Shown: positions 34,852-44,722, counted from the first letter of the stretch. The stretch: DNA of 59,525 nt from Rhodothermia bacterium (GCA_017303715.1 JAFLBZ010000028.1:1-59525), one strand, 5' to 3'. Translations and numbers: made by a program. The notes: generated by a model from the sequence alone, not told the origin.

Positions 34852-35340
34852 CTAAACAAGGGAACGAATCGGAATCCAGAGGTCCTCTTCCGCCAAAGGG
34901 TCTTGGGGATTGTAGCCCTCTTGGAGCACTTCGAAGTGGGGACGGTCGTCGGTGGTATAGCCCGATTGGGGCATCCATTCCACAAAAATTTGATGTGCGG
35001 TTTTGGGAAAAGTATGTGCCGGACCTATATGTCGGAAAACGGCATAAAGTCCACCGGAGAGGTGTAAAAACGACATATCAGGCGGTAGAGTGCCTTTGGT
35101 AGAGACCTCGACAGCAGCCCATTTTGTAAAGATAGCCTTGGGGTTTAGCTCGGCATAAGACCAGTTTGGTGCATATTGCTGAAGGGAATACAAGAGTGCA
35201 TCGGTACGATGTGGAATCTGGTTACGTTTCGGCATAAAACTATGCCAAAGTGTTGCGGTTTGGTCTTCAATAAAACTCATCTGCCGGAAATTACCAGCCA
35301 GAAGAAAGGCTTCTCGTTGAACAATTTTCGGGTCTATCAT
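34852..35340 (-). CDS. GyrI-like small-molecule binding domain protein
   Basis: 162 aa. The C-terminal half carries the hallmark GGLYAVFRHIGP segment and the ending EEDLWIPI of the GyrI-like/AraC effector-binding fold, which binds small amphipathic molecules. No DNA-binding domain is attached, so it may act as a stand-alone ligand-binding or hydrolase-like protein. It lies 12 bp after a DUF1801-type gene on the same strand. Confidence 0.8.
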   Translation of the reverse strand: MIDPKIVQREAFLLAGNFRQMSFIEDQTATLWHSFMPKRNQIPHRTDALLYSLQQYAPNWSYAELNPKAIFTKWAAVEVSTKGTLPPDMSFLHLSGGLYAVFRHIGPAHTFPKTAHQIFVEWMPQSGYTTDDRPHFEVLQEGYNPQDPLAEEDLWIPIRSLV

Positions 35341-35351
35341 GGCATAGGGAT

Positions 35352-35738
35352 TTAGCGTCTTTTTTTGGTCTTTTTAGTCAATTGCTCGGCCAATCGCCAC
35401 CTCACCATCCGTTCAATTAAATCCCAAGGCAATGGATGGTCTAAGGTAAATTGTACAGAACCTTTGCCTCTTTTATACGAGGCCAAGTCTGCCTCAAATG
35501 CTTTTAGGCCGGAGGGTGCAGGGTAAAACCCAATATGGTGGGCATATCCAGCAAAATGTACCAGATTCCCATTCAATACAAAGGTTGGGATGCCGTAAGA
35601 AATGGCTTCTGTGGCTTCTGGCACAATATTCTGGATAAACGCACGTAATTCCTGCAAAAGAACTTGGGTACTTTCGGGGAATTGACGGATATAGTCGTCA
35701 ATAGAATTGGGTTTGTGTATCATATGGGCGTAATTCAT
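35352..35738 (-). CDS. DUF1801/YdhG-type protein (putative iron chaperone fold)
   Basis: 128 aa. The motif EAISYGIPTFVLNGNLVHFAGYAHHIGFYP is split here: EAISYGIPTF near residue 41 and HIGFYPAPSGL near 68 match DUF1801, whose Bacillus member YdhG/FrataxIn-like has been linked to iron delivery. The C-terminus is strongly basic (LTKKTKKRR). A second possible start is the Met at residue 6. It forms a small unit with the GyrI-like gene. Function is uncertain. Confidence 0.75.
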   Translation of the reverse strand: MNYAHMIHKPNSIDDYIRQFPESTQVLLQELRAFIQNIVPEATEAISYGIPTFVLNGNLVHFAGYAHHIGFYPAPSGLKAFEADLASYKRGKGSVQFTLDHPLPWDLIERMVRWRLAEQLTKKTKKRR

Positions 35739-35936
35739 CTAAAAGACGAAATTAAGGTTTCTATGCCCGTCATCCAAATAGAGGTGCAAAAGCATTATTC
35801 CGAAAACAATATGCTTAGCCGCCTTTGTACAAAGGATATTTTTGCATTGATATAAGGGCCATCTGTTAGCCGCTACGTGACAATCATTTGGACAAGTTAT
35901 CCAGGACAACAGTTTAAATTGACCTTTAACCCCACG

Positions 35937-36455
35937 TTATTCTTGCAGAAAAACCGCAAGGTCTTCTGCTTCATCCACCAAAATTTGTTCTTGGTGTTTT
36001 GTCGGGATATATCGCCCACAATAATCCGGTTGGAGGGGCCATTTTCGGTGTCCTCGGTCTATCAGGATGGCCAATTGCACGGAACTTGGTCTGCCGTTTG
36101 GCTTAATGGCTTCGAGGGCTGCCCGAATAGTGAGGCCGGAGAACAACACATCATCTACCAATAAAATGTCTTTCCCCTCGGTTGGGGGAAGAAAAGGGAG
36201 TGGTTCTATCCGTGCAGATAAAGGTTGGTAGCGGTAAGGGTTAACTTCCAAGGCGCGAACTTCGGGTCGGACGCCAGTAATTTCATGGATGGCTGTTGCA
36301 AAACGATGTGCTACCACCAAACCACGAGGCACAATACCTACAAGGAGCAAATTTTCGGTTCCGCGATTGCGCTCTACAACTTCATGCGCCATGCGGGCAA
36401 TCATGCGTTGAACAATGGAGGCAGGGATAAGTAGGTTTCTAGACACGTTTATCAT
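35937..36455 (-). CDS. pyrR: PyrR-type regulator / uracil phosphoribosyltransferase
   Basis: 172 aa from the ATG at 36455 (MINVSRNLLIPASIVQRM); the longer frame to 36524 lacks similarity. The PRPP-binding loop ILLVDDVLFSGLTIRAA and the following GRPSSVQLAILIDRGHR are diagnostic of PyrR. In Gram-positives it binds pyr mRNA leaders and also has UPRT activity. In Bacteroidota its regulatory role is less certain. No pyr operon is adjacent. Confidence 0.9.
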   Translation of the reverse strand: MINVSRNLLIPASIVQRMIARMAHEVVERNRGTENLLLVGIVPRGLVVAHRFATAIHEITGVRPEVRALEVNPYRYQPLSARIEPLPFLPPTEGKDILLVDDVLFSGLTIRAALEAIKPNGRPSSVQLAILIDRGHRKWPLQPDYCGRYIPTKHQEQILVDEAEDLAVFLQE

Positions 36456-36590
36456 TTTCTGTTGGTAGAAATATCCTCGATAAACTACAACAGAAGAGAG
36501 TCCCAAAAGACGGAAAATCTGCAATAATTGGCGGATTATACGATTTAGACGAGGCGTGTCAGAGAAAATAGGAGGGCTTTAGTCAATGCC

Positions 36591-37001
36591 TTATTGGAAC
36601 ATCGCTTTAATACTGCCCCATGTACGCCGGATGGCTGTGGGGAAGTAATTGACATTTAGAATAGAACTGGTCGTCGTTGTGCCGTCCTTTTCGATAATGC
36701 GTAACCGATATTGTACTTGTTCGGATGATTGGGCGGCGTCTTTATACAAGTCTGTGTCGCGGTATTGATAGGATCGGGAGCCATCAGCCGTAAGGCGCTT
36801 AATTTCCCGAAAGCCATTTTCAAAACGAGATTTGCGTTCTAAAATATACTCTCGAATCGGCTGGTCGTCCGAGACTTGCCAAAGTATGGTGACTTCCTCA
36901 TTCTGGAATCGCCCCTCGAATCGGGTTAATGAAACGCCGAAAACGGAGAATCCACTGCCCAATGTGCTTAGAAAGAATATGATCAAGAGGTGTTTCTTCA
37001 T
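36591..37001 (-). CDS. Secreted fibronectin-III-like domain protein
   Basis: 136 aa from the ATG at 37001 (MKKHLLIIFFLSTLGSGFS, signal peptide). The remainder is a single beta-sandwich: LTRFEGRFQNEEVTILWQ, then EYILERKS and VQYRLRIIEKDG, the pattern of Fn3-like domains found near the ends of Bacteroidota secreted proteins. It stands alone, so it might be an adapter or inhibitor. Function unknown. Confidence 0.6.
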   Translation of the reverse strand: MKKHLLIIFFLSTLGSGFSVFGVSLTRFEGRFQNEEVTILWQVSDDQPIREYILERKSRFENGFREIKRLTADGSRSYQYRDTDLYKDAAQSSEQVQYRLRIIEKDGTTTTSSILNVNYFPTAIRRTWGSIKAMFQ

Positions 37002-37057
37002 TTCGGGTGGTAAATTACGGCAAATAGGGTGCATAAAGCAAGCGCCTCTTGCATACC

Positions 37058-37564
37058 TCAATTTGAAACCAAGCCTTTCCGAGAGCGGAACTCGCAGTTT
37101 TCGCGTTTGCAATGTCCGTACATGTGCAGGGCATGGTGTGTGATCTCGAAGTTAAGAATTTGAGCCACCATTTCTTGAATGGCCTGAATGCGTGGATCGC
37201 AGTACTCCAAAACATGGTTGCAGTCTAAACAAATCAAATGGTCGTGTTGGCGATAACGGTATGCACCTTCATATTTGGCTTGATTTTGGCCAAATTGGTG
37301 TTTAACCACCAGATTAGAGGCCACTAAAAGTTCGAGCGTATTATAAACCGTTGCCCTGCTGATGTTGACCCCTCTCCCCTTTAGGTGTACATACAGTTCA
37401 TCGGCATCGAAATGATCATTCAGTTTGTAAATTTCTTCCAGAATTGCGAAGCGTTCCGGCGTTTGTCGTTGGTTTCGCTCTTTCAAAAATGCTCGGAAGT
37501 GCTCGCGAATGTTCACCATTCGTGCTTCTTGTGGATTTTGGGGAGGATTTTCCGGCAATGTCAT
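37058..37564 (-). CDS. Fur-family metal-dependent repressor
   Basis: 168 aa from the ATG at 37564; a second ATG at 37519 is also possible. The N-terminal winged helix includes RQTPERFAILEEIY and NISRATVYNTLELLV. The dimerisation domain has the metal sites YRQHDHLICLDC and HALHMYGHCKRENC with two Cys pairs for structural zinc. This could be Fur, PerR or Zur, and the sequence does not settle it. It lies 77 bp downstream of tmk on the same strand. Confidence 0.88.
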   Translation of the reverse strand: MTLPENPPQNPQEARMVNIREHFRAFLKERNQRQTPERFAILEEIYKLNDHFDADELYVHLKGRGVNISRATVYNTLELLVASNLVVKHQFGQNQAKYEGAYRYRQHDHLICLDCNHVLEYCDPRIQAIQEMVAQILNFEITHHALHMYGHCKRENCEFRSRKGLVSN

Positions 37565-37640
37565 AGCGCAAAATGCGTTGGCGTATGTGTAATTCAAAAG
37601 ATCGTATCGGCATAAAAAAATATAAACGGCCAAGATTGTC

Positions 37641-38252
37641 TTACGTTCCAAAGATAACTTGAACATCTTGCCAAATTGTCTCGTTCAACTCCGCCAAAGG
37701 TGCTCGTCCATCAATTTTAAAGAAGCGTTTTGGTTCTTGAGCGGCCAGGGTTGCGTAGGCATGACGTACCCTATCGAAAAAATCGTTGCCGGCTTGCTCT
37801 ATGCGGTCTTCATCACGGGTTCCACGTCGTGATGCGGCCAACTCAAGCGGTACATCTACCCAGTATGTGCGTGTCGGGATTAAGCCATTTGTGACGGCAA
37901 GTTGGAACTCTTGCACCCATTTGGGATCGGCGAGGCGGCGTCCAAAGCCCTGATAAGCAATGGTAGAGTCAAAAAAGCGGTCGCAAATGACCACTTGTCC
38001 GGATTGTAATGCTGGCGAAATAACCATTTCGCACAATTGTCGCCGAGCGGCAGAAAAAAGGAGCATCTCTGCAAAGGGTACAATTTGCGAAGTGGATTCC
38101 AATAAGATAGACCGGATCTTTTCGGAGACCTCAGTTCCGCCCGGCTCACGGAGCATCAACACTTCTGTACCTTCCGCCCGTAGTCTTTCCGATAGGGCAT
38201 GAGCCAAGGTGGTTTTACCAGAGCCGTCTATTCCTTCAAAACTGATAAACAT
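37641..38252 (-). CDS. tmk: Thymidylate kinase
   Basis: 203 aa from the ATG at 38252 (MFISFEGIDGSGKTTLA). Walker A is GIDGSGKTT, the DR motif is in VICDRFFDSTIAYQGFGR, and the lid region RRGTRDEDRIEQAG supplies the Arg residues. It phosphorylates dTMP to dTDP. A start six codons upstream is also open. Confidence 0.93.
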   Translation of the reverse strand: MFISFEGIDGSGKTTLAHALSERLRAEGTEVLMLREPGGTEVSEKIRSILLESTSQIVPFAEMLLFSAARRQLCEMVISPALQSGQVVICDRFFDSTIAYQGFGRRLADPKWVQEFQLAVTNGLIPTRTYWVDVPLELAASRRGTRDEDRIEQAGNDFFDRVRHAYATLAAQEPKRFFKIDGRAPLAELNETIWQDVQVIFGT

Positions 38253-38333
38253 AGTTGTTGGAAATTGCATGTGCGTGCGTTATGATCGCGGTGCATCACC
38301 ACACGTTACATTAACCCATAACACACAAAGGAT

Positions 38334-38741
38334 TTACGTTTTGTCTTTAAGTAGTGCCAATTTTGTGCCGAACATGGCTGCAGGTATGTAGCCAACGATG
38401 GTAGATAGCATCAACCAGACGGGATGAGGGAGCATGGCCATATTGAGCAAGGCGCCCACAAGCAAGACTCCACCACAAATTAGACCCAGTGTTCGACCGG
38501 AGGACGGGCATATACGTGTAGAGATATACCCAGCCGCCAAAGAGGAGAGTAACCAAAAACACAACATCACCACCAAGACATAAACAGGCAAACCCGCAAC
38601 ATAGGACGTTAAGGCGACGGGGTCTTTCAGGTTTAGGTTGGCGGGTGGTGGGGCTAAGTAGCCAGCGAGGGCATCGCCAACCGAAACGATGAGGATGGCA
38701 GACAATAGTCCTGCAAGTGCGGCCAATACTTTTTTTGCCAT
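38334..38741 (-). CDS. Small four-helix membrane protein, unknown function
   Basis: 135 aa with hydrophobic segments near 5-27, 50-72, 82-104 and 108-130. They include LLSAILIVSVGDALAGYL and VLVVMLCFWLLSSLAAGYI. No charged or catalytic motif stands out and no family is recognised. It lies upstream of tmk on the same strand, 81 bp apart. Confidence 0.6.
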   Translation of the reverse strand: MAKKVLAALAGLLSAILIVSVGDALAGYLAPPPANLNLKDPVALTSYVAGLPVYVLVVMLCFWLLSSLAAGYISTRICPSSGRTLGLICGGVLLVGALLNMAMLPHPVWLMLSTIVGYIPAAMFGTKLALLKDKT

Positions 38742-39005
38742 GTCGGAGTGTTTTTGGCGTTAGGTTAGCGGGTCAAAGATACGACTTTGTGGACAGTATT
38801 GACCACCATATTGTACATTGTTCTTGGTCGCAAAAACCACTTGTCTGTTCTATTCAGGGTTTGGTCGAATAAAAAAGGGCTTTTATAGCAATTGAAAGGC
38901 GTTTTTGTAACCTGCAATTTAGATTAACCGTAGGCAATGAAAAAATTGGCAAGGATGTTGAGAAAGAAACAGATAAATCACTGAAAACTGTAAACCACTA
39001 CGACC

Positions 39006-39257
39006 ATGACAACTTCCTATTCTGCTTCGTTGGATGCCTTTGCAGGCTCCGCAATGACCCTCCTCTTTGCACGCTACTTGGCTGGCCAGATTTCGGAATC
39101 CGCTTGGAACAAGTTGATGGGTTTTATGGATTCTGAACGGCTATCCAAGCAAGAACGCGATGCCTTAGTCGCTTCTGTGAACAAAGCATTGGCGGAAAAG
39201 AAAACGCCATCCGACCGAAATGAGTGGCAACGAGGCATGATGGGAATGGCTGCATAA
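39006..39257 (+). CDS. Small acidic-basic helical protein, unknown
   Basis: 83 aa, mostly predicted helix, with a small hydrophobic stretch (FAGSAMTLLFARYLAG) and a charged C-terminal half (SERLSKQERDALVASVNKALAEKK). It has its own terminator immediately downstream, which supports it as a real transcription unit. No family recognised. Confidence 0.55.
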   Translation: MTTSYSASLDAFAGSAMTLLFARYLAGQISESAWNKLMGFMDSERLSKQERDALVASVNKALAEKKTPSDRNEWQRGMMGMAA

Positions 39258-39292
39258 ACGAAAATATTACTTCCTTTTGGTGTTTGGGTGAG

Positions 39293-39331
39293 AAAAGCCG
39301 TTGGAACCGTAAAACGTCCGGCGGCTTTTTC
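39293..39331 (+). terminator. Terminator of the 83-aa gene
   Basis: Stem AAAAGCCG (39293-39300) with CGGCTTTT (39322-39329), T-rich end, 35 bp after the stop codon. Confidence 0.7.
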
Positions 39332-39338
39332 GTATAAC

Positions 39339-39375
39339 CAAAAAAGCTCCGCTCTTGGAGGGTAGAGCGGAGCTT
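39339..39375 (-). terminator. Strong terminator at the end of the dcw cluster
   Basis: A perfect 11-bp stem AAGCTCCGCTC (39344-39354) with GAGCGGAGCTT (39365-39375) is followed on the minus strand by TTTTTTGG. It faces ftsZ, about 180 bp past its stop, and is back to back with the plus-strand terminator of the 83-aa gene. Confidence 0.8.
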
Positions 39376-39555
39376 CTCTTTGGAGGATCTTTAGGAGGGA
39401 TTGAGGTGGCTCATTTAGATGTAAGTACCCAGTCTAAATAAGAGAGGTTTTATTTTTTGTCTAAGTACTTGTAATCTATAAGCTTATTAAATAATCAATC
39501 ATCCAATGTGAAAAACCAATCACTTGCTTCAGTTCTTTAATCCAACATATTCCGA

Positions 39556-40983
39556 TTAATCCATCATATTCCGAAGAAACGACGGATTGTCGTCATCGCG
39601 TCTTGGTTGTGCTTTTTTAATAGGGCGATCTTCGGCACTTAGGCGCAGGATTTTCATTGCCGGACTACGTTCATCGGATGTTGTACCAGGAGGAGTCTCT
39701 GCCTTTGGTTCCGCCGGATTGGTTCCGAGTCTGCGTTGATAAGCTGGAACATCCAAATCTTTGAGGGCCTGTTCACCTTTATATGCTGGAACGGTATGGT
39801 AGAACTCCCTGCGAGGCAAGGTTTCAGTTCGTGGCACATGTTGTCCAGAGGTGGGAGGCTCCTGTATTTGTTGTTGTACGGTTGGCTGTTCGGTTGGTAC
39901 AACGGGCGGAGCAACTTCTGCCATGGGCACTTGTGGCTGAGCGGATTCTGCCTGCACTTCCTCGAAGCGGGTTGCCACCACCGTTACGCGCAAATCATCC
40001 CCCATTTCTTCGGAGACCACCATACCAAAGATGATTTCGTCTTCTCCGATATCGTCTCCCACTTCTTTTTTGATGATTTCGGTGGCGAGGGTTGCTTCTT
40101 TGATCGTAAGCGACCGACCTGCGGTGATGTTGACAAGCACGCTTTTTGCATTTCGGATCGAAAGTCCATCAAGCAATGGGCTTCTGATGGCCGATACAGC
40201 CGCTTTTTCGGCGCGGTTTTCACCAGATGCGACGGCGGAACCAATCAGAGCCATGCCTCCGTCTTTCATAATCGTCTTAACGTCGGCAAAATCTAGGTTG
40301 ATGAGGCCGTGTGTGGTGATGAGGTCGCTAATGCCGCGCGTAGAATTATAGAGGACTTCGTCCACTTTGGCCAAGGCAACCTCGACTGGTGTATTGGTTT
40401 CAATAACATCCACAACACGATCGTTCGGAATGACGATCAGTGCATCTACGTATTGCTTTAAGGCTTCGATGCCTTGCATGGCAAATTGCATACGTTTACG
40501 TCCTTCAAAAGCGAAGGGGCGGGTTACGATGGCAACCGTTAGGATGTCCATTTTGCGGGCAATTTGGGCTACAGCCGGAGCACCTCCAGTTCCGGTTCCG
40601 CCACCCATTCCTGCCGTGATAAAAACCATGTCGCACCCTTTAAGGGCCTGTTCGACCTCCTGACGGGCCTCCTCGACGGCTTGTGCCCCAATGTCTGGGC
40701 GAGCCCCAGCACCGAGACCTTTGGTCAATGAGCGACCTGCCTGAATTTTAACATGGGACTTGTTGGCCATCAGGTCTTGGGCATCGGTATTAATGGCCAC
40801 AAATTCGATCCCTTTGATCCCTTGCTTGGCCATGTTGTTCAGGGCATTGCCGCCGCCGCCGCCCACGCCGATGACTCGAATTACGGCGTCTTTGTTCATT
40901 TCGTCCCCCACATAGGAGAACATGCTACTAATCGGGTTGTTCGGACGCTCTTCCCCCGTTGAGCGTGTGTTATTGGTATTCAT
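39556..40983 (-). CDS. ftsZ: Cell division protein FtsZ
   Basis: 475 aa. It has an N-terminal variable tail of about 30 residues, then the GTP-binding core with VGGGGGNALNNM, and the tubulin signature GGGTGTGGAPAVA near 127-139. A long linker rich in Pro/Gln/Thr/Glu (about 350-450) precedes a C-terminal peptide, PSFLRNMMD, a weak version of the conserved tail that binds FtsA and ZipA-like partners. It polymerises into the Z ring. It is last in the dcw cluster, 85 bp after ftsA, before a strong terminator. Confidence 0.97.
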   Translation of the reverse strand: MNTNNTRSTGEERPNNPISSMFSYVGDEMNKDAVIRVIGVGGGGGNALNNMAKQGIKGIEFVAINTDAQDLMANKSHVKIQAGRSLTKGLGAGARPDIGAQAVEEARQEVEQALKGCDMVFITAGMGGGTGTGGAPAVAQIARKMDILTVAIVTRPFAFEGRKRMQFAMQGIEALKQYVDALIVIPNDRVVDVIETNTPVEVALAKVDEVLYNSTRGISDLITTHGLINLDFADVKTIMKDGGMALIGSAVASGENRAEKAAVSAIRSPLLDGLSIRNAKSVLVNITAGRSLTIKEATLATEIIKKEVGDDIGEDEIIFGMVVSEEMGDDLRVTVVATRFEEVQAESAQPQVPMAEVAPPVVPTEQPTVQQQIQEPPTSGQHVPRTETLPRREFYHTVPAYKGEQALKDLDVPAYQRRLGTNPAEPKAETPPGTTSDERSPAMKILRLSAEDRPIKKAQPRRDDDNPSFLRNMMD

Positions 40984-41068
40984 ACTCCCTCCAAAGAAAC
41001 AATATATTTTGCTGATGTATCAGCTAATTCTCAAATGTTATAAAGTAGTTTAGGTTGTTGTTTTTGGT

Positions 41069-42367
41069 TTAGAACTCGCGAAACCAAAGCTTCATGCGAT
41101 CCCAGATTTTTTGTGTTTGGCTTTCTTCTTGTCCATCGTTTTCCTCGGTGGCCTCCAACCCACGCGAAGAGAACGCGACGCCGCCGATGGTTTCTGGTTT
41201 TAGGCCATACAATGTAAGGCCAACGGCTGTTGCATATTTTGGATTTTGGACCTCATCCACCAATCCTCCACCCAGCCCAACAGGTCGGCCAATACGCGCC
41301 GTATTCATGCTCAGTACTTCCATAGCAAGTTCTGCCGTTCCCGGAATTTGAGATCCACCTCCGGTGAGTACAATGCCTGCCATGTGTCTTCCATGACCAC
41401 TTCGTTTTATTTCGATTTGAACAAACTCAAGGATTTCTTCAAGTCGAGGTTGGATAATTTGGGCAAGCGTGCTTTGGCGGATACGTTTTTCGGTGTACTC
41501 CCCTATGCCGGGGATAACGATTTCCACCTCTTCGTCTATAAATTCTGCAATCGCTTGGCCAAATTGCCGTTTAAGTTGCTCAGCATGTTCCCGCATAACG
41601 CCAAGCCCTTTCCGGACGTCATCGGTCACTTTATTGCCCGCTACCCCAATGACGGCGGTATGGCGTATGGTATTGTCCTCGAAGATGGCCACATCCGTCG
41701 TCCCGCCACCAATATCCACCAAGACAACACCGATTTCTTTTTCCTCTGGGTAGAGTACGGCATGTGCCGATGCCAGAGGTTCGAGTACAATGTCTGCGAC
41801 TTGATAACCAGCACGTTCTACACAGGTAAAGATGTTTCGTGCAGCCGTTACCAATCCAGAAATGATATGGACATTGGCTTCCAGACGTACACCACTCATG
41901 CCCACAGGGTCTAACACGCCGTCTTGGCCATCCACAATAAATTCTTGTGGAACCACATGCAAGATACGGCGATCTGCGGGAAGAGCCACATGTGTGGTGT
42001 CTTCCAATAATCGGGCGACATCTTTGGGGCTAATGATGCCATTTTTGTTGGAGATCGTCACCACGCCTCGGCTTTGGAAGCTTTGGATATGGTCTCCTGC
42101 AATGCCCACAACCACGCTTTCTACTTGTACACCAGCAGCATGGGCTGCATCATTTACGGCTTTCCGTATGGCTTGGACGGTTTTATCAATATTAACCACA
42201 ACCCCGCGATTTAGCCCTTCGGAAGGGGCCTCGCCTAAGCCTAAAATATTTACACGACCCATTTCATCGGGAGCCGCCACCACAGCGCAAACTTTGGTGG
42301 TTCCGATGTCTAAGCCAACTACAATTCGCTCTTGCATGGTTTGCATTATTTTGTCTGATGATGGCAT
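41069..42367 (-). CDS. ftsA: Cell division protein FtsA
   Basis: 432 aa actin-like ATPase that tethers FtsZ to the membrane. The phosphate-1 motif GLDIGTTKVCAVV, the 1C-domain region and the phosphate-2 motif VDIGGGTTDVAIF are visible. A C-terminal amphipathic helix (IWDRMKLWFREF) would bind the membrane. Two Met codons (residues 1, 8 or 11) could start it. Confidence 0.95.
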   Translation of the reverse strand: MPSSDKIMQTMQERIVVGLDIGTTKVCAVVAAPDEMGRVNILGLGEAPSEGLNRGVVVNIDKTVQAIRKAVNDAAHAAGVQVESVVVGIAGDHIQSFQSRGVVTISNKNGIISPKDVARLLEDTTHVALPADRRILHVVPQEFIVDGQDGVLDPVGMSGVRLEANVHIISGLVTAARNIFTCVERAGYQVADIVLEPLASAHAVLYPEEKEIGVVLVDIGGGTTDVAIFEDNTIRHTAVIGVAGNKVTDDVRKGLGVMREHAEQLKRQFGQAIAEFIDEEVEIVIPGIGEYTEKRIRQSTLAQIIQPRLEEILEFVQIEIKRSGHGRHMAGIVLTGGGSQIPGTAELAMEVLSMNTARIGRPVGLGGGLVDEVQNPKYATAVGLTLYGLKPETIGGVAFSSRGLEATEENDGQEESQTQKIWDRMKLWFREF

Positions 42368-42399
42368 CAGGTAATATAAAAAATTATAGTACTAAACTG

Positions 42400-43266
42400 T
42401 TATTTCTGCTCATTTTGTTCTTTCGTCACCACCTGTCCTTCCCATCGCAGGTCTATTTCACGTACCTCTTTTTGGGGGTAAGGCAAAACCGATTGATCCC
42501 AAAAGGCTTTTAAGGTATGTAATCTTTCTTTAAAATTACTTTTACCAAGTTCTATTTTGGCTGGAATGCTCTGGTTAATAGAAGCGGTTCTGCCAACGAT
42601 TCTTCCATCTGGACGTAAGGTTAACGATGCAACAAGCGCCGTAACGTTTGGAGGCAGTTTTGCAAGTGCATCGGCCAAAGCCAATAATGTTCCATTTGGA
42701 ACCTTTGTGCCCGGTCTATAAGGCGGGGTGGCTCCAGAAACAGGTAACACATCAAAACTTGCTCCTCGTTTCCAGTTCATCGGATAGCCAAGTTCGTCCA
42801 GATAATATTGTGGGACGCCATCGCGGTTTAAGACCAAGAGAACGGGTTGTTTTTCGATGATTTCGACTTCAACCGTTCCGTTCAAGCCTTTTGATACAGA
42901 GGCATCTTTAACCCAAGGATGGCTTTTTGCCCAAAGTGCAACCGAATCGGAAGCGACTTCAGAGAGCTTAATTTGCCCATCGGTATATGGGATCAATTTC
43001 CGCAGTTCTGTCAGGTCTGCATGTTTTGTATTGGTAAATTCTAAGCCACGGAGGGTGACGACGTTTTGCCAAAAAAAGAGCAGTATAAGAAAGAACAGGG
43101 CGAGAACACCGCCGACGATCCAGATCGTGCGACTCCGAAGCCATTCTTGTACGTTAAAGCGTTTGGTTGGCAATTCTTCTGTAACCGCAATTTCCGGTGG
43201 AACGATACGGCGATTGCCTAAATGTGCGGGACGTGGCCTAAATGCCTCAAACGGATCCTGTGCCAT
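42400..43266 (-). CDS. ftsQ: Cell division protein FtsQ
   Basis: 288 aa. A cytoplasmic N-terminus with a basic stretch precedes one membrane helix (about 49-67, IWIVGGVLALFFLILLFFW), then a POTRA-like domain (VTLRGLEFTNTKHADLTEL) and the FtsQ/DivIB region to the C-terminus. It bridges FtsL and FtsB with other divisome parts in the periplasm. Its start overlaps the end of murC by 20 bp. Confidence 0.85.
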   Translation of the reverse strand: MAQDPFEAFRPRPAHLGNRRIVPPEIAVTEELPTKRFNVQEWLRSRTIWIVGGVLALFFLILLFFWQNVVTLRGLEFTNTKHADLTELRKLIPYTDGQIKLSEVASDSVALWAKSHPWVKDASVSKGLNGTVEVEIIEKQPVLLVLNRDGVPQYYLDELGYPMNWKRGASFDVLPVSGATPPYRPGTKVPNGTLLALADALAKLPPNVTALVASLTLRPDGRIVGRTASINQSIPAKIELGKSNFKERLHTLKAFWDQSVLPYPQKEVREIDLRWEGQVVTKEQNEQK

Positions 43267-44677
43267 CGGGTTCTCCGTTTGAAATCAGTTGCAAGAAGGC
43301 TTCGCCATATCGCCAAATATCGCCAGCGCCCATTGTGATGACCACGTCATCGGGCTGTGTTAGTGTTTTCAGGTATTGCGGCAGTTCTTTTTTGTCTTCT
43401 ACATAATGTACATGACGATGGCCATAATGCTTCGCCAAGTCTGCAATAAGCTCGCCTGTTATACCGGGTCTCGGTGCTTCGCGCGAGGGGAAAACATCGG
43501 TGACCACCAAGAGGTCTGCATTGAAGAAAGCGCGTGCAAATTCTTCTTTAAAGTCCTCGGTTCTGGAATACAAATGGGGTTGAAAAACGGCAACAATCCG
43601 CTTGGTACGCCATCCCTCGTTTGCAGCTTTCAATGTCGCTTTTACCTCGGTGGGGTGGTGTGCATAGTCATCAATAACGTGGATACCGTTTGCAATTCCT
43701 TTTAACTGGAATCTGCGTTGTACACCGGTGAACTTGTCTAAGCCGGCTGCAATGGTCTCGAACGGCATTTCCATTTCGAGACCGACGGCAATCGCAGCAA
43801 GGGCATTTCGGACGTTGTGTATGCCGGGAACGTGTAGGTTGATTTCGCCCAAAAAGTTGTCATTATGCCAAACGCCAAAATGCTGCTCCATGCCTTCTTT
43901 ACGGATTTCGTCTGCACGGATATTGGCTTGGCGTGCTGTTCCATAGGTTACAACGGGGCGGTCTAAATTACCCAAAATATCCTGAACATTTGCATCATCC
44001 AAACACGCAATTACCCGTCCAAAGAAAGGTACTTTATTGGCATATTGCGTAAAGGCATCTTTGATGTCGTCCAGATCGGCATAAATATCCAAGTGTTCCG
44101 CCTCAATATTGGTAATCACGGCAATAATGGGTGTAAGGCGCAAAAACGTCCGGTCGTATTCGTCCGCTTCAATGATAATAATGTCGCCCTCGCCAGAGAC
44201 AGCGTTAGACCCAAAAACCGAGACTTTTCCACCTACAATAATGGTCGGGTCAAAGTCGCCTTCCGAGATGACCAAGCCTGTTAGAGAAGTCGTTGTGGTT
44301 TTTCCATGCGTTCCGGCAATACCAATGCCATATTTCATCCGCATAAGTTCCCCCAACATCTCTGGACGACCAATCAAGGGGATTCTTAGACGAATGGCTT
44401 CTTGGGTTTCAGGATTTTCTTTTACTTTTACGGCAGAAGAAAAGACCACGACATCCGCCCCTACCACATTTTCGGCAAAATGGCCTTCAAAAATCTTTGC
44501 CCCACGTTTTTCTAACCGTTTTGTGGTTTCCGAAGAAGAGAGGTCGGAGCCTGATACCTCAAACCCGCGCGAAATCAAAACTTCGGCAATGGAACTCATT
44601 CCGATCCCACCAATTCCAATCATGTGGATTCGTTTGATACGGCCTAATGGTTTTTGTTTGCGTCTGGGTCGTGGCAT
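43247..44677 (-). CDS. murC: UDP-N-acetylmuramate-L-alanine ligase
   Basis: 476 aa Mur ligase. The N-terminal Rossmann motif HMIGIGGIGMSSIAEVL, the P-loop GTHGKTTTTS and the C-terminal IDDYAHHPTEVKATL motif are characteristic of MurC. It adds the first peptide residue to UDP-MurNAc. A basic tail MPRPRRKQKPLGRIKR precedes the Rossmann fold, somewhat longer than usual. Confidence 0.97.
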   Translation of the reverse strand: MPRPRRKQKPLGRIKRIHMIGIGGIGMSSIAEVLISRGFEVSGSDLSSSETTKRLEKRGAKIFEGHFAENVVGADVVVFSSAVKVKENPETQEAIRLRIPLIGRPEMLGELMRMKYGIGIAGTHGKTTTTSLTGLVISEGDFDPTIIVGGKVSVFGSNAVSGEGDIIIIEADEYDRTFLRLTPIIAVITNIEAEHLDIYADLDDIKDAFTQYANKVPFFGRVIACLDDANVQDILGNLDRPVVTYGTARQANIRADEIRKEGMEQHFGVWHNDNFLGEINLHVPGIHNVRNALAAIAVGLEMEMPFETIAAGLDKFTGVQRRFQLKGIANGIHVIDDYAHHPTEVKATLKAANEGWRTKRIVAVFQPHLYSRTEDFKEEFARAFFNADLLVVTDVFPSREAPRPGITGELIADLAKHYGHRHVHYVEDKKELPQYLKTLTQPDDVVITMGAGDIWRYGEAFLQLISNGEPDGTGSV

Positions 44678-44722
44678 GGTTGGCGTTATGTTAAGGATTG
44701 TTTTTCTGAATGGATTCTCGAT